From the NCBI RefSeq assembly GCF_019443425.1, contig NZ_CP080382.1, forward strand, positions 1,364,001-1,428,000: a stretch of 64,000 bases of DNA, written 5' to 3'. Positions within the stretch are counted from its first letter, which is position 1. The number at the start of each line of letters is the position of its first letter. Made by a program: the position numbers and the translations under genes. The DNA is from Arthrobacter sp. PAMC25284. Lineage in GTDB: Bacteria > Actinomycetota > Actinomycetes > Actinomycetales > Micrococcaceae. Positions 8,842 to 17,832 of the stretch are shown piece by piece. The notes below the pieces were generated by a model, which was not told where the DNA came from, searched no databases, and worked only from the letters and a program-made list of their open reading frames with translations.

Positions 8842-9660
8842 GTGAGTACAACAGAATTCCTGAACACAGATCCCTTTGATGCCGCCCGCAACGCCGCGGC
8901 CTACATCGCCGAAGAGACGGGCGTGGATGCCCACGACGTCGCGCTTGTGCTCGGCTCGGGCTGGGGTGACGCCGCCGACCTGATCGGCGAGACCACTGCC
9001 ACCCTGTCCGCCGCAGAAATCCCGGGCTTCTCGGCGCCGGCCGTGGAAGGCCACGTAGGCACGATCCGCTCGGTACTGACCAAGGACGGCAAACGCGCCC
9101 TGGTCCTGGGTGCCCGCACCCATTACTACGAGGGCAAGGGCGTCCGCGCCGTGGTCCACGGGGTCCGCACCGCCGCGGCCGCCGGCTGCAAGACCCTCGT
9201 CCTGACCAACGGCTGCGGCGGCCTGAACGAGAACTGGACGCCCGGCACCCCGGTCCTCATCAGCGACCACATCAACCTCACGGCCACCTCACCGCTCGAG
9301 GGTGCCACTTTCGTGGACCTGACGGACCTCTATTCCTCCCGGATCCGCGGCCTCGCCCGCGAGGTGGATCCGACCCTGGACGAGGGCGTTTACGCGCAGT
9401 TCACCGGCCCGCACTACGAGACGCCGGCCGAGGTGCAGTACGCGAAGCGGATCGGCGCCGAACTGGTGGGCATGTCCACCGCGCTCGAGGCCATTGCCGG
9501 CCGCCATGCGGGCATGGAGGTCTTCGGCATCTCCCTCGTGACCAACCTTGCTGCCGGCATCAGCCCGGTGCCGTTGAGCCACGGCGAAGTCCTCGAAGCC
9601 GGCCAGGCTGCCGGGCCGCGGATCTCGGCGCTGCTCGCGGAGATTATCGCCAAGCTCTGA
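8842..9660 (+). CDS. Purine-nucleoside phosphorylase
   Basis: 272 residues from GTG 8842. It cleaves purine nucleosides with phosphate to free base plus (deoxy)ribose-1-phosphate in cytosolic salvage. Family signatures visible are VLGSGWGD near residue 36 for phosphate binding, ARTHYYEG for the substrate site, TNGCGGLN and the GMSTALEA segment, matching the trimeric PNP class. Length is normal. It ends two bases from the convergent Rrf2 gene. A phosphohexomutase gene and deoC elsewhere in the window could act downstream on the pentose phosphate product, but they are not in the same operon. Confidence 0.92.
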   Translation: MSTTEFLNTDPFDAARNAAAYIAEETGVDAHDVALVLGSGWGDAADLIGETTATLSAAEIPGFSAPAVEGHVGTIRSVLTKDGKRALVLGARTHYYEGKGVRAVVHGVRTAAAAGCKTLVLTNGCGGLNENWTPGTPVLISDHINLTATSPLEGATFVDLTDLYSSRIRGLAREVDPTLDEGVYAQFTGPHYETPAEVQYAKRIGAELVGMSTALEAIAGRHAGMEVFGISLVTNLAAGISPVPLSHGEVLEAGQAAGPRISALLAEIIAKL

Positions 9661-9662
9661 CG

Positions 9663-10139
9663 CTAGTCCTCCGCGGCCAGGAAATGCAGGGCCTTGGCCT
9701 TGACCGCCGGGAACCGCCGCTCTATCGAGTCGGCGATCCCGGCGATCGTCTGGCGTGCCAGCGCCTGCCGCCACGCCAGTTCGGCCTGGCGCATGGTCTG
9801 CGAAATCAGGCACGTCCGGGCGAAGTTCTCCTGTGCTTCCGGTTCCGGGACACTGCCCAGGATCGCCTCGCAGCGGAACGCGGGCTCCGGGCCCTCCAGA
9901 GCCAGGACGATGTCCAGGACCGTGATGTTTTCCGGTCGGCGGGCGAGGTGGAAACCACCACCCGGGCCTGAGACAGAGGTCAGAATCCCGGCGCGGACGA
10001 GCGCTTGGAGTTGTTTCTTCAGGTATTCGGCCGGGAGCTGGTAGTACGCCGCCAGCCGGGCACTGTTGACCGCGTCGCCGGCCGGGGTCCAGGCCATGTT
10101 CACGCAACTGTGGAGGGCCCATTCCACACCACGCCCCAT
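9663..10139 (-). CDS. Rrf2-family transcriptional regulator
   Basis: 158 residues from ATG 10139; the frame is open further upstream, but the fold begins at GRGVEWALHSC. An N-terminal winged helix (LAAYYQLPAEYLKKQLQAL) is followed by the wing GPGGGFHLAR typical of Rrf2 proteins. Family members that sense iron-sulfur or nitric oxide carry three closely spaced cysteines. Here only two lie in that region (FRCEAI and RTCLIS) and they are about 22 residues apart, so cluster binding is uncertain. It is divergent from the phosphohexomutase gene and may regulate that gene or itself. Confidence 0.82.
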   Translation of the reverse strand: MGRGVEWALHSCVNMAWTPAGDAVNSARLAAYYQLPAEYLKKQLQALVRAGILTSVSGPGGGFHLARRPENITVLDIVLALEGPEPAFRCEAILGSVPEPEAQENFARTCLISQTMRQAELAWRQALARQTIAGIADSIERRFPAVKAKALHFLAAED

Positions 10140-10297
10140 CTTCACTTGCCTGACATTACGTGTCCGGAAAAAGGGGGTCAAGGGCCCCGCCGCCGAGCCT
10201 GCGCCGGCCCGTTTCACGCTCTGGCGTGATGGATCTGGTATCCGGCTTCAGCTTGTCGAGTGGGGACAACGGCCCAATTGCGGCTAGTTTTGTTCCC

Positions 10298-12037
10298 ATG
10301 ACGTCAACGGATGCCGATTTCAGCCGCTTGCTCGCCGATGCCCGCACCTGGGCCGGCCAGGATCCGGACCCTGCCACCGCGACAGCCCTCACGGAGCTGA
10401 TCCGGCAGACGGAGGACGGAGCCGCCGCAGCCGGCCAGGAACTCGCGGACAGCTTCCGCGGCACGCTGCAGTTCGGCACCGCCGGGTTGCGCGCCGCACT
10501 GGGTCCAGGCCCCAACCGGATGAACCGGGTGGTGGTGCGCCGCGCCGCCGCCGGCTTCACCGCGTTCCTGACCGAGACGGTGGGCAATGCCTCCCCGGGC
10601 ACCCGGCCGCGCGCCGTCGTCGGCTATGACGCCCGCTACAACTCCGATATCTTCGCCGAAGAAACCGCCGCGATCCTCACCGCCGCCGGTGTTGAGACCT
10701 TCCTGATGCCGTCCGCGCTGCCGACCCCACTGCTTGCCTACGCCGTCCGGGCGCTCAACTGCGACGGCGGCGTGATGGTCACGGCCAGCCACAACCCGCC
10801 GCAGGACAACGGCTATAAGGTCTACCTGGGCCGGCACGCCGTCGAGGACAGCGGCCGCGGCGCCCAGATCGTGGCACCCTACGACGCCCTCATCGCGGCC
10901 AGGATCGATGCCGTCGGCGCCACCGCCTCCATCCCGCTCGCCGCAAACGGCTGGACCGTCCTGGACGAGTCAGTTGCGGCGGACTACCGGGCCGCCGTCG
11001 CCGGGCTCGCGGCACCGGCGCACTTCCCCGCCCGGGCCCTGAAAATTGTTTTGACACCGATGCACGGCGTCGGCGGCGAAACCGCGGTATCGGTGCTGAA
11101 CGCCGCCGGCTTCGCCGACGTCACGGTCGTCAGCGAGCAGTCCGAACCGGACCCTGACTTCCCCACCGTGAGCTTCCCGAACCCCGAGGAACCCGGCGCG
11201 TTGGATCTGGCCCTCGAACTCGCCGGCGGTCTGGACGCTGACCTCGTGATCGCCAACGACCCCGACGCCGATCGGGCCGCCGTCGCGGCAAAGGACCCGG
11301 ACACCGGTCTTTGGCGCATGCTGCGCGGCGACGAAGTCGGAGCGCTGCTGGGGGCGCACGTCGCCGCACGGCTCGACGCCGCCGGCGAGGACCCGACAGG
11401 GGTCTTCGCAAACTCGATCGTGTCCTCACGGCTGCTCGCGCGGATCGCGACGTCGGCCGGCTACACCCACGAGGAAACCCTGACCGGGTTCAAATGGATC
11501 GCCCGCGTCCCCGGGCTGCGCTACGGCTACGAGGAAGCCCTGGGCTACTGTGTCGCGCCGGAGCTCGTCCGGGACAAGGACGGGATCTCCGCGGCCGTGC
11601 TCATTGCCGAACTGGCTGCCGCTGCCAAAGCGGACGGAAAGACGGTCTTCGACACCCTGGACGAGCTCTACCTCGTGCACGGGCTGCACGCGAGTGACCA
11701 GCTCAGCATCCGGGTGGCGGACCTCGGACTGCTGGACGCCATGATGAACCGGCTGCGGGTCAGCCCGCCGGAATCGTTCGGCGGCTCCGCCGTCGACGCC
11801 GTCACCGACCTCGCCGAAGGCAGCGAACACCTCCCGCCGACCGAGGGCCTGCTCTACCTGACCAGGGACCTCAGCCGGGTCATCATCCGCCCCAGCGGGA
11901 CGGAACCGAAATTGAAGTGCTACCTGGAGGTAATCCGGAGCGTCGACTCCGCCGCGGAACTCCCGGAGGCACGCCTGCAGGCCCGCGCGGCGCTCGATGC
12001 CGTCCTCGCGGACGTCCGCGAGGCGCTCGGACTCTAG
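10298..12037 (+). CDS. Phospho-sugar mutase (phosphoglucomutase/phosphomannomutase family)
   Basis: 579 residues from ATG 10298; a TAGTTT box shortly upstream suggests a leaderless or short-leader transcript, and longer open-frame starts lack support. The enzyme interconverts hexose (or pentose) 1- and 6(5)-phosphates. Visible motifs are TASHNPP with catalytic Ser164, the metal loop DPDADRAA, the sugar loop EEALGYC and the phosphate-binding RPSGTEPK near the C-terminus. The length fits the Pgm2/PgcA-type subgroup. The last five codons plus the stop region are copied as a 15-bp tandem repeat downstream. It could supply glucose-1-phosphate for surface polysaccharides or process pentose phosphates; the substrate is not resolved by sequence. 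Confidence 0.88.
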   Translation: MTSTDADFSRLLADARTWAGQDPDPATATALTELIRQTEDGAAAAGQELADSFRGTLQFGTAGLRAALGPGPNRMNRVVVRRAAAGFTAFLTETVGNASPGTRPRAVVGYDARYNSDIFAEETAAILTAAGVETFLMPSALPTPLLAYAVRALNCDGGVMVTASHNPPQDNGYKVYLGRHAVEDSGRGAQIVAPYDALIAARIDAVGATASIPLAANGWTVLDESVAADYRAAVAGLAAPAHFPARALKIVLTPMHGVGGETAVSVLNAAGFADVTVVSEQSEPDPDFPTVSFPNPEEPGALDLALELAGGLDADLVIANDPDADRAAVAAKDPDTGLWRMLRGDEVGALLGAHVAARLDAAGEDPTGVFANSIVSSRLLARIATSAGYTHEETLTGFKWIARVPGLRYGYEEALGYCVAPELVRDKDGISAAVLIAELAAAAKADGKTVFDTLDELYLVHGLHASDQLSIRVADLGLLDAMMNRLRVSPPESFGGSAVDAVTDLAEGSEHLPPTEGLLYLTRDLSRVIIRPSGTEPKLKCYLEVIRSVDSAAELPEARLQARAALDAVLADVREALGL

Positions 12038-12082
12038 GCGCCCGGACTCTAGGTGCTCGGACTCTACGCGCCCGGACTTTAG
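12023..12082. repeat. 15-bp tandem repeat, four copies, starting inside the mutase stop region
   Basis: Units begin at 12023, 12038, 12053 and 12068 with consensus GCGCCCGGACTCTAG. The first unit is the last four codons plus TAG of the mutase gene; units 2 and 4 again end in TAG in the same frame. More degenerate units continue to about 12112. It lies between the convergent mutase and nirD genes. Confidence 0.8.
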
Positions 12083-12121
12083 GTGCCCTGAGCCCGGCCG
12101 TTCGGACTCCGGGCGCGGCCC

Positions 12122-12488
12122 CTACAGCTCCACCTCGATCTGGCCATCCACAATCCGGGTGCCATACGTGGCGAGGCGGAGGCCGGAGTTGCCGAGGCAC
12201 TCTCCCGTGCGGAGGTCGTAGACCTCTTTGTGCAAGGGGGAGGCGAGCGTCTGCCGGGCCCCCGCGGGAGCCGACGATGCCGCGGGCCATCACGTGGGCA
12301 CCGGTGGCCGGGTCCTCCTGAGCGACCGCGAAGACGTCCCCGCCGACAGTGCGGATCAGCGCGACCTGTTGGCCGAAAATCAGCGCCGCTTCACCCCAGC
12401 CCGGCTCCAGATCGGCCACGGCGCACACCCGGTGCCAGCCCGCCCCGAGTCCGGTGGTCTGTTCCTCAAGCGTCAGTACGGTGGTCAT
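12122..12488 (-). pseudogene. nirD: Nitrite reductase small subunit NirD, broken by one extra base as assembled
   Basis: From ATG 12488 the protein reads MTTVLTLEEQTTGLGAGWHR and stays NirD-like through HVMARGIVGSRG. It then leaves frame at GGGCCCCC (12256-12263 on the plus strand). Dropping one base restores the family end: LASPLHKEVYDLRTGEC, then ATYGTRIVDGQIEVEL and a TAG at 12122. The span of 367 bases equals 121 codons plus a stop plus one surplus base. NirD is a Rieske-like subunit of NADH nitrite reductase; assimilatory versions often lack the cluster ligands, as here. Unusually it is divergent from nirB rather than downstream of it. The shift may be a sequencing error, see the findings. 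Confidence 0.85.
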
Positions 12489-12631
12489 CCTGGCCCCTCT
12501 CAATTACTGCATCAACCGCTGCTGCGGCCACATACCCACGCTAGGACGGCGGTGTAACAACGGCGTGCAGTGAATGTGTCCACCGTGTAAAAGAGAGTTC
12601 ACACGGCCGGAAACGTGTTCGTGATGCAGAA

Positions 12632-12669
12632 GTTAAGACCACGAAACATAAGGGAAACTGAAGCGAAAC
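12632..12669 (+). promoter_or_regulatory. GlnR-like operator in front of nirB
   Basis: Four half-sites lie in exact 11-bp register: GTTAA (12632), GAAAC (12643), GAAAC (12654), GAAAC (12665), each separated by six bases. Actinobacterial GlnR boxes have the form GTnAC-n6-GAAAC. The site lies about 70-105 bases upstream of the nirB GTG, with a TAGTCT -10-like box between, inside the nirD-nirB divergent region. Confidence 0.65.
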
Positions 12670-12736
12670 TGCCCTTGCCTAGTCTGGATGGACCAAGCTG
12701 CAGAGCACCGTCTGCGGCCCACCCGAAAGGCCCACC

Positions 12737-15416
12737 GTGACCGGACAGACTTCAAGCCCCCTGAACCAGGGCGCAGAGCTCCCCTCAACTCCGCGCCGTA
12801 TCGTCGTCGCCGGAGGCGGCCCCGCGGCCCACCGGTTCGCCGATGCGATGCACGCCCGCGGCCTTGACGGCTGGAATGTCACCGTCCTCACCGAGGAAGC
12901 CCACCTCCCCTACGACCGCGTCGCGCTGAGCAAGGCCCTCACGGACAGCACCGTGGACCTCACCCTTGGCAACACCTCGATGTGGGACCACGCCGCCCTT
13001 GACCTGAAAACCGGAGAGCGCGTCACCAGCATCGACACCGCCGGCAAGACGGTCCGGACCGCGGCCGGAAGCGTCTACCCCTACGACGAACTCGTCGTCG
13101 CAACAGGCTCGGACGCCGCCCGCCTGCCCATCCCCGGCGCTGAACTGACGCACGTTTACCGCACCCTGGAGGACGTCTGGGCCATCAACCAGGCGATTAC
13201 GGAGCTGACCGCCAGGCTGGGCCGCAAGGTCAGGGCTGTCACCATCGGCGGCGGTCTTCTGGGCCTCGAATCCGCCGCCGGCACTGAGCAGCTAGGCGCC
13301 ACCCCGATCGTCATCAACGGCTCCCCCTGGCTTATGAACACCCAGCTGGACGAGGGCGCGGGCCAAGCCCTCGGCCGCCTGATTGAGGCCAAGGGATTCA
13401 CCGTGCACGGCGGGGTGTTCCCCTCCGAGGTCCTTTCCGACGACGACGGCCAGGTCACCGGTGTCCTGATGGCGGACGGCCGCACCATCGACGCCGACCT
13501 CGTGGTCGTCGCCGTCGGCGTCCGGCCCCGCGACGAACTGTTCCGGGCTCCCGAGGGTGCCGAGCAGCTCTTCCAGCTCGGCCCCCGCGGCGGAGTTGTC
13601 ATCTCAGACGGCTGCGAAACTGAGATCCCCGGCATTTGGGCGATCGGAGAGGTCGCGAACTTCGGCGGCATGTGCCTGGGGCCTCGTCGCCCCGGCCAAC
13701 ACCATGGCCGAAATCGTCGCGGACCGGCTGCACGGCGGCGAGGCCACGTTCCCCGGCTTCGACACCGCCACCAAGCTCAAGCTTTCCGGCGTCGACGTCG
13801 CCAGCTTCGGTGATGCCTTCGCCCGGACCGAACACGCCCTCGAAATCGTCTATGCCGACCCCGCCCGCGGCGTCTACCAGAAGATCGTCACCACCGACGA
13901 CGCCAAGACCCTCCTCGGCGGCATCTTCGTCGGCGATGCGACCCCGTACACGTCCCTGCGGCCCATGCTGGGCCGCGAACTGGCCGCCGAGCCGGGCGCC
14001 TACCTCACCGCCGCCGGCGGCGGGGACGCCCCGGAGACGGAACTTCCGGACGACGCAACCCTTTGCTCCTGCAACAACGTCAGCGCCGGCAGCATCCGCG
14101 ACGCCATCAACGGCTGCGGCGCGTGCGAGGGCAACGCCCCGGTCCAGGAACTCGGCGAGCTCAAGGGCTGCACCCGGGCCGGTACGCAGTGCGGTTCGTG
14201 TGTGCCGATGCTCAAGAAGCTGCTGGAAACCGAACTGACCAAGTCCGGCGTCGAAGTCTCGAAGGCGCTCTGCGAACACATCGAGCTGTCCCGCCAGGAT
14301 CTCTTCGACGCCATCCGTGTCCTGGGACTGACCTCGTTCGAAGAGATCATGGCCAAGTACGGCACTGGCGCGGGCTGCGATATCTGCAAGCCGACCATTG
14401 CGAACATCCTCGCCAGCCAGAACAGCGCCTACGTCCTCGACGCCGGCCGCGGCACCCTGCAGGACACCAACGACCGCGCTCTCGCCAACATGCAGAAGGA
14501 CGGCACGTACTCGGTGGTCCCGCGCATTGCCGGCGGCGAGATCACCCCGAAGAAGCTCGGCGTGATCGCCGCCGTGGCGGAAAAGTACAGCCTGTATACC
14601 AAAATCACCGGCGGCCAGCGCATCGACATGTTCGGCGCCCGGCTCGAGCAGCTCCCGGAAATCTGGAAGGAACTGGTGGATGCCGGCTTCGAGTCCGGCC
14701 AGGCCTACGGCAAGAGCCTGCGCACCGTGAAGTCCTGCGTCGGATCCACCTGGTGCCGCTTCGGTGTCCAGGACGCGGTGGCCATGGCCATCGCACTGGA
14801 ACTGCGCTACCGCGGCCTGCGCAGCCCGCACAAACTCAAAATGGGAGTCTCCGGCTGCGCCCGTGAATGCGCCGAGGCGCGGGGCAAGGACGTCGGCGTC
14901 ATCGCCACCGCGGACGGCTGGAACCTCTACGTCGGCGGCAACGGCGGCGCCACTCCGGCCCACGCCGAGCTGCTGGCCAAGGACCTGGACGACGAAACAC
15001 TGATCAAATACATCGACCGGTACTTTATGTACTACATCCGCACGGCGGACCGGCTGCAGCGCACTGCGCGCTGGCAGGAAGAGCTCGACGGCGGCATCAC
15101 GCACGTCGAGGACGTGGTGGTGAAGGACACCCTGGGCATCGCCGAGGAACTCGAGGCAGCCATGGCCAGGCACGTGGACACTTACGTCGATGAGTGGGCC
15201 GACACGCTGAAGGATCCGGAGCGGCTGCGCCGGTTCCGCTCCTTCGTCAACGCCCCGGACCAGAAAGACGACTCGATCACCTTCGTCTCCGACGAGCGTG
15301 GCCAGATGCGCCCGGCCACGGCCGAGGAAAAGAGCTCCACGCTTATCGCCACGACCATCCCGGTCCGGCCCGTCGATGCACCCGAACCCGCCCCCGCCAC
15401 GGAAAGCAAGGTCTAA
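12737..15416 (+). pseudogene. nirB: Assimilatory NAD(P)H nitrite reductase large subunit NirB, broken by one extra base as assembled
   Basis: From GTG 12737 (AAAGG upstream) to TAA 15416, 893 codons once one base is removed from GGGGCC at 13678-13683. Reading stays NirB-like to VANFGGMCLG and resumes as LVAPANTMAEIVADRL in the +1 frame. Domains in order are a FAD/NAD(P)H module (VVAGGGPAAHRF, GGGLLGLES), a BFD-like cluster domain (LCSCNN, GCGACEG, QCGSC), and the siroheme/4Fe-4S half with CVGSTWC and CARECAEA, whose four cysteines ligate the cluster next to siroheme. It reduces nitrite to ammonium in the cytosol. cobA follows after two bases, supplying the siroheme precursor. A GlnR-like operator lies upstream. 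Confidence 0.9.
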
Positions 15417-15418
15417 CC

Positions 15419-16453
15419 ATGCAGCTCAGCATCGATCTCAGCGGCCGCGAAGTCCTCGTCACGGGTTCGGATTCCGCCGCCCGCCAGGCCGTCCGCCGCT
15501 TCGAGGCGGCCGGAGCTGTCGTCTCACGGCTGAGCACTCCCCAGGGCGCCGGCCAGGATGGTCCGCTGCCGGAACGGCCGTTCCTGGTGGCCGCCGTCGA
15601 CGACGGCCAGCCCGGCTGGGAGGCCCTGCTGGACCGGTGCCGCACCGTCGGAATCCTTGTCTCGGCCGAACCCGCTGCGGGTCCGGCCGGCCACATCACG
15701 CTCGTGGGCGGCGGCCCCGGCAGCGCCGAGCTGCTGACCGTCGCCGCGGTGGCGGCGCTGCGGGACGCCGACGTCGTCTTCTACGACCGGCTTGCGCCCT
15801 GCCAGGAATTGCCCGCCCTGACCTCGGCGGAGCTCGTCGACGTGGGCAAGAAGCCCGGCCACCACAAGGTCAGCCAGTCCGACATCGAGAAGCTCATGGT
15901 CGAGAGCGCCCTCGCGGGCAACAACGTGGTCCGGCTCAAAGGCGGCGATCCGTACGTCTTCGGCCGCGGCGGTGAGGAAGTTGCCTCCTGCGTGGCGGCC
16001 GGCGTTCCGGTCCGCGTGATCTCCGGGGTCACGAGTGCCATCTCCGTCCCGGCCGCGGCCGGGATCCCGGTCACGCACCGCGAGGTCAGCCATATGTTCA
16101 CCGTGGTTTCCGGCCACGCCCCGCTGACGGAGAAGGAACACACCCACCTTGCCGGACTCGGCGGGACGATCGTGGTCCTGATGGGTATTGGCACCCTGCA
16201 CCAGCTGGCGGCCGGTCTCCGCCGCGCCGGCATGCGCGCTGATATGCCGATGGCCGTCGTCGAACGCGGCTACCGTCCCGGCCAGCGCACCACCATCGCC
16301 GATCTTGGCACCATCGCCACCGCCGCCGCCGGCTGCTCCAACCCGGCCGTTCTGGTGATAGGCGACGTCGTGAAAGTGGCCGAAACCAACCGCGGCACGG
16401 CCGGGGCCGCGGCGGACCTGGACCGTCTGGCCGCCTCCCTGATGGAGGCGTGA
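15419..16453 (+). CDS. cobA: Uroporphyrinogen-III C-methyltransferase
   Basis: 344 residues from ATG 15419, two bases after the nirB stop. Residues 1-85 resemble a reduced CysG-type NAD-binding domain (REVLVTGSDSAARQAVRRF) that looks too short to be a full precorrin-2 dehydrogenase. From GHITLVGGGPGSAELLT onward it is a complete SAM-dependent methyltransferase with DVVFYDRL, RLKGGDPYVFGRGGEE and GVTSAISVPAAAGIPVTHR. It makes precorrin-2 from uroporphyrinogen III, the first step to siroheme, the cofactor of NirB. Its stop overlaps the next frame. The vestigial N-terminal domain raises the question of where ferrochelation and oxidation occur. Confidence 0.9.
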   Translation: MQLSIDLSGREVLVTGSDSAARQAVRRFEAAGAVVSRLSTPQGAGQDGPLPERPFLVAAVDDGQPGWEALLDRCRTVGILVSAEPAAGPAGHITLVGGGPGSAELLTVAAVAALRDADVVFYDRLAPCQELPALTSAELVDVGKKPGHHKVSQSDIEKLMVESALAGNNVVRLKGGDPYVFGRGGEEVASCVAAGVPVRVISGVTSAISVPAAAGIPVTHREVSHMFTVVSGHAPLTEKEHTHLAGLGGTIVVLMGIGTLHQLAAGLRRAGMRADMPMAVVERGYRPGQRTTIADLGTIATAAAGCSNPAVLVIGDVVKVAETNRGTAGAAADLDRLAASLMEA

Positions 16454-16461
16454 GGACCATC

Positions 16462-17664
16462 ATGAGTGCAGTGAACGCGATCGCACCGCCATCCCCGCCC
16501 CTGAACGCCCGCCAGCCGGACGAGCTCCAGCCGGACGGCTCTCTGCCGGAAGGGGACACCGCGGCGAGGGCGGACCAGCCGTTGGAGGGATTCCGGATCG
16601 GGGTCACCTCGGACCGGCGGTCCCAGGACCTGATCGAGGCCCTCGAACGGCGCGGCGCGGAAGTGCTGCACGCCCCGGCGCTGAAGATCGCCCCCGTGCA
16701 GGAGGACCTGCGCCTGATCGAGGACACCCGGGCCATCATCGACGCCAGACCGGACCTCTGCATCGCTACGACCGCCTACGGCATGCGCCGCTGGTGCGAG
16801 GCCGCGGACACCTTCGGGATCGGCGAACAACTGCTGGAGACGCTTGGGGCCTGCCGCATGTTCGTCCGCGGACCCAAGGCCCGCGGCGCGGTCCGCGCGG
16901 CAGGGCTGGCCGACGTCGGCATCAGCAGCGACGAAACCACCGCCACCCTGGTGGATATGCTCCTCGCCGAGGGAGTGCGCGGAAAGACAGTTGCGGTCCA
17001 GCTGCACGGTTACACCGATGTGCGCCAGCTGGAGCGGCTGCGGATGTCCGGCGCCACGGTCCTGACGGTTACGCCCTACCGCTGGGTAAAGCCCGACGGC
17101 GAGGACCGGCTGCCGCGGCTGATCGAGGCAGTCTGCAGCGGCAACCTTGACGTGCTGACCTTCACGAGTGCCCCCGCCGTCGATGCGCTGTGGAGCACCG
17201 CGCACGAGATGGGGATGTACCGGCAGCTGGTGGAGTGCCTGAAAACCACGGTGACGACCGCCGTCGTCGGCCCTGTCACCGCCCAGCCGCTGCTCGACGT
17301 CGGTTTGCACCCGCTGATCCCTGAGCGGTACCGGATGGGAGCGCTGATCCGGCTGGTCTGCGAGCACCTCGCCCTGAACCACGTCCGCCGGCTGGACACG
17401 GTGCACGGCAGCCTGGAGCTCCGGGGCCGTTCGCTCCGGATCGACGGCGAGGTCGTGGAGCTGGCGCCCGCGCCGCTGCTGCTCCTGCGTGCCCTGCTGG
17501 GTGCCGGCGGTGCCGTCCTGAGCCGGGAATCCCTCGCCGACCTGCTGGAACTGCGCGGCTCTGTGCATGCCCTGGACATGACGGTCAGCCGGCTAAGATC
17601 CGCACTGCCGGACGGCCGCCTGATCGAGACCGTAGTGAAGCGGGGCTACCGGATCCGGACCTGA
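16462..17664 (+). CDS. nnaR: HemD-like protein fused to a winged-helix DNA-binding domain, NnaR-type regulator
   Basis: 400 residues. ATG 16462 is chosen because GAGG lies six bases upstream; a GTG at 16450 overlapping the cobA stop is the alternative. Residues of about 40-300 have the uroporphyrinogen-III synthase fold (GFRIGVTSDRRSQDLIEAL, LTFTSAPAVDALW). The last 95 residues form an OmpR-type winged helix (LSRESLADLL, HALDMTVSRLRSAL, VVKRGYRIRT). In mycobacteria and Streptomyces this fusion, NnaR, acts with GlnR to switch on nitrate and nitrite assimilation genes. Its place after nirB-cobA and the GlnR-like sites nearby support that role. Whether it still has synthase activity is open. Confidence 0.82.
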   Translation: MSAVNAIAPPSPPLNARQPDELQPDGSLPEGDTAARADQPLEGFRIGVTSDRRSQDLIEALERRGAEVLHAPALKIAPVQEDLRLIEDTRAIIDARPDLCIATTAYGMRRWCEAADTFGIGEQLLETLGACRMFVRGPKARGAVRAAGLADVGISSDETTATLVDMLLAEGVRGKTVAVQLHGYTDVRQLERLRMSGATVLTVTPYRWVKPDGEDRLPRLIEAVCSGNLDVLTFTSAPAVDALWSTAHEMGMYRQLVECLKTTVTTAVVGPVTAQPLLDVGLHPLIPERYRMGALIRLVCEHLALNHVRRLDTVHGSLELRGRSLRIDGEVVELAPAPLLLLRALLGAGGAVLSRESLADLLELRGSVHALDMTVSRLRSALPDGRLIETVVKRGYRIRT

Positions 17665-17688
17665 TCCGGCCCCCAGCCCACGCCCCTT

Positions 17689-17715
17689 GTTACCGGCGGG
17701 TAAACACTGGCGAAC
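17689..17715 (+). promoter_or_regulatory. GlnR-like operator in front of the second flavoprotein gene
   Basis: GTTAC (17689-17693), six bases, GTAAA (17700-17704), six bases, CGAAC (17711-17715), again in 11-bp register. It matches the GTnAC-n6-GAAAC pattern less perfectly than the nirB site and lies about 120 bases upstream of the ATG at 17833. Confidence 0.45.
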
Positions 17716-17832
17716 AAACGGTAGGCATACTGCAACCGGGCGGAAACCTCCCGGAAAAAACCGACGCCTACGCTGGGTCCGTCAAGCATTCGGGGCCAAC
17801 ATCGCCGGCCCCACTTCTGAAGGGGCCAGCAC

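Noticed and set aside
12023..12112. Short repeats as a CRISPR array
   Set aside because: Units are 15 bp, contiguous without spacers, and derived from the adjacent gene end.
13599..15173. Long open frame (524 codons) opposite nirB
   Set aside because: Antisense shadow of a clearly conserved gene, with biased composition and no domain.
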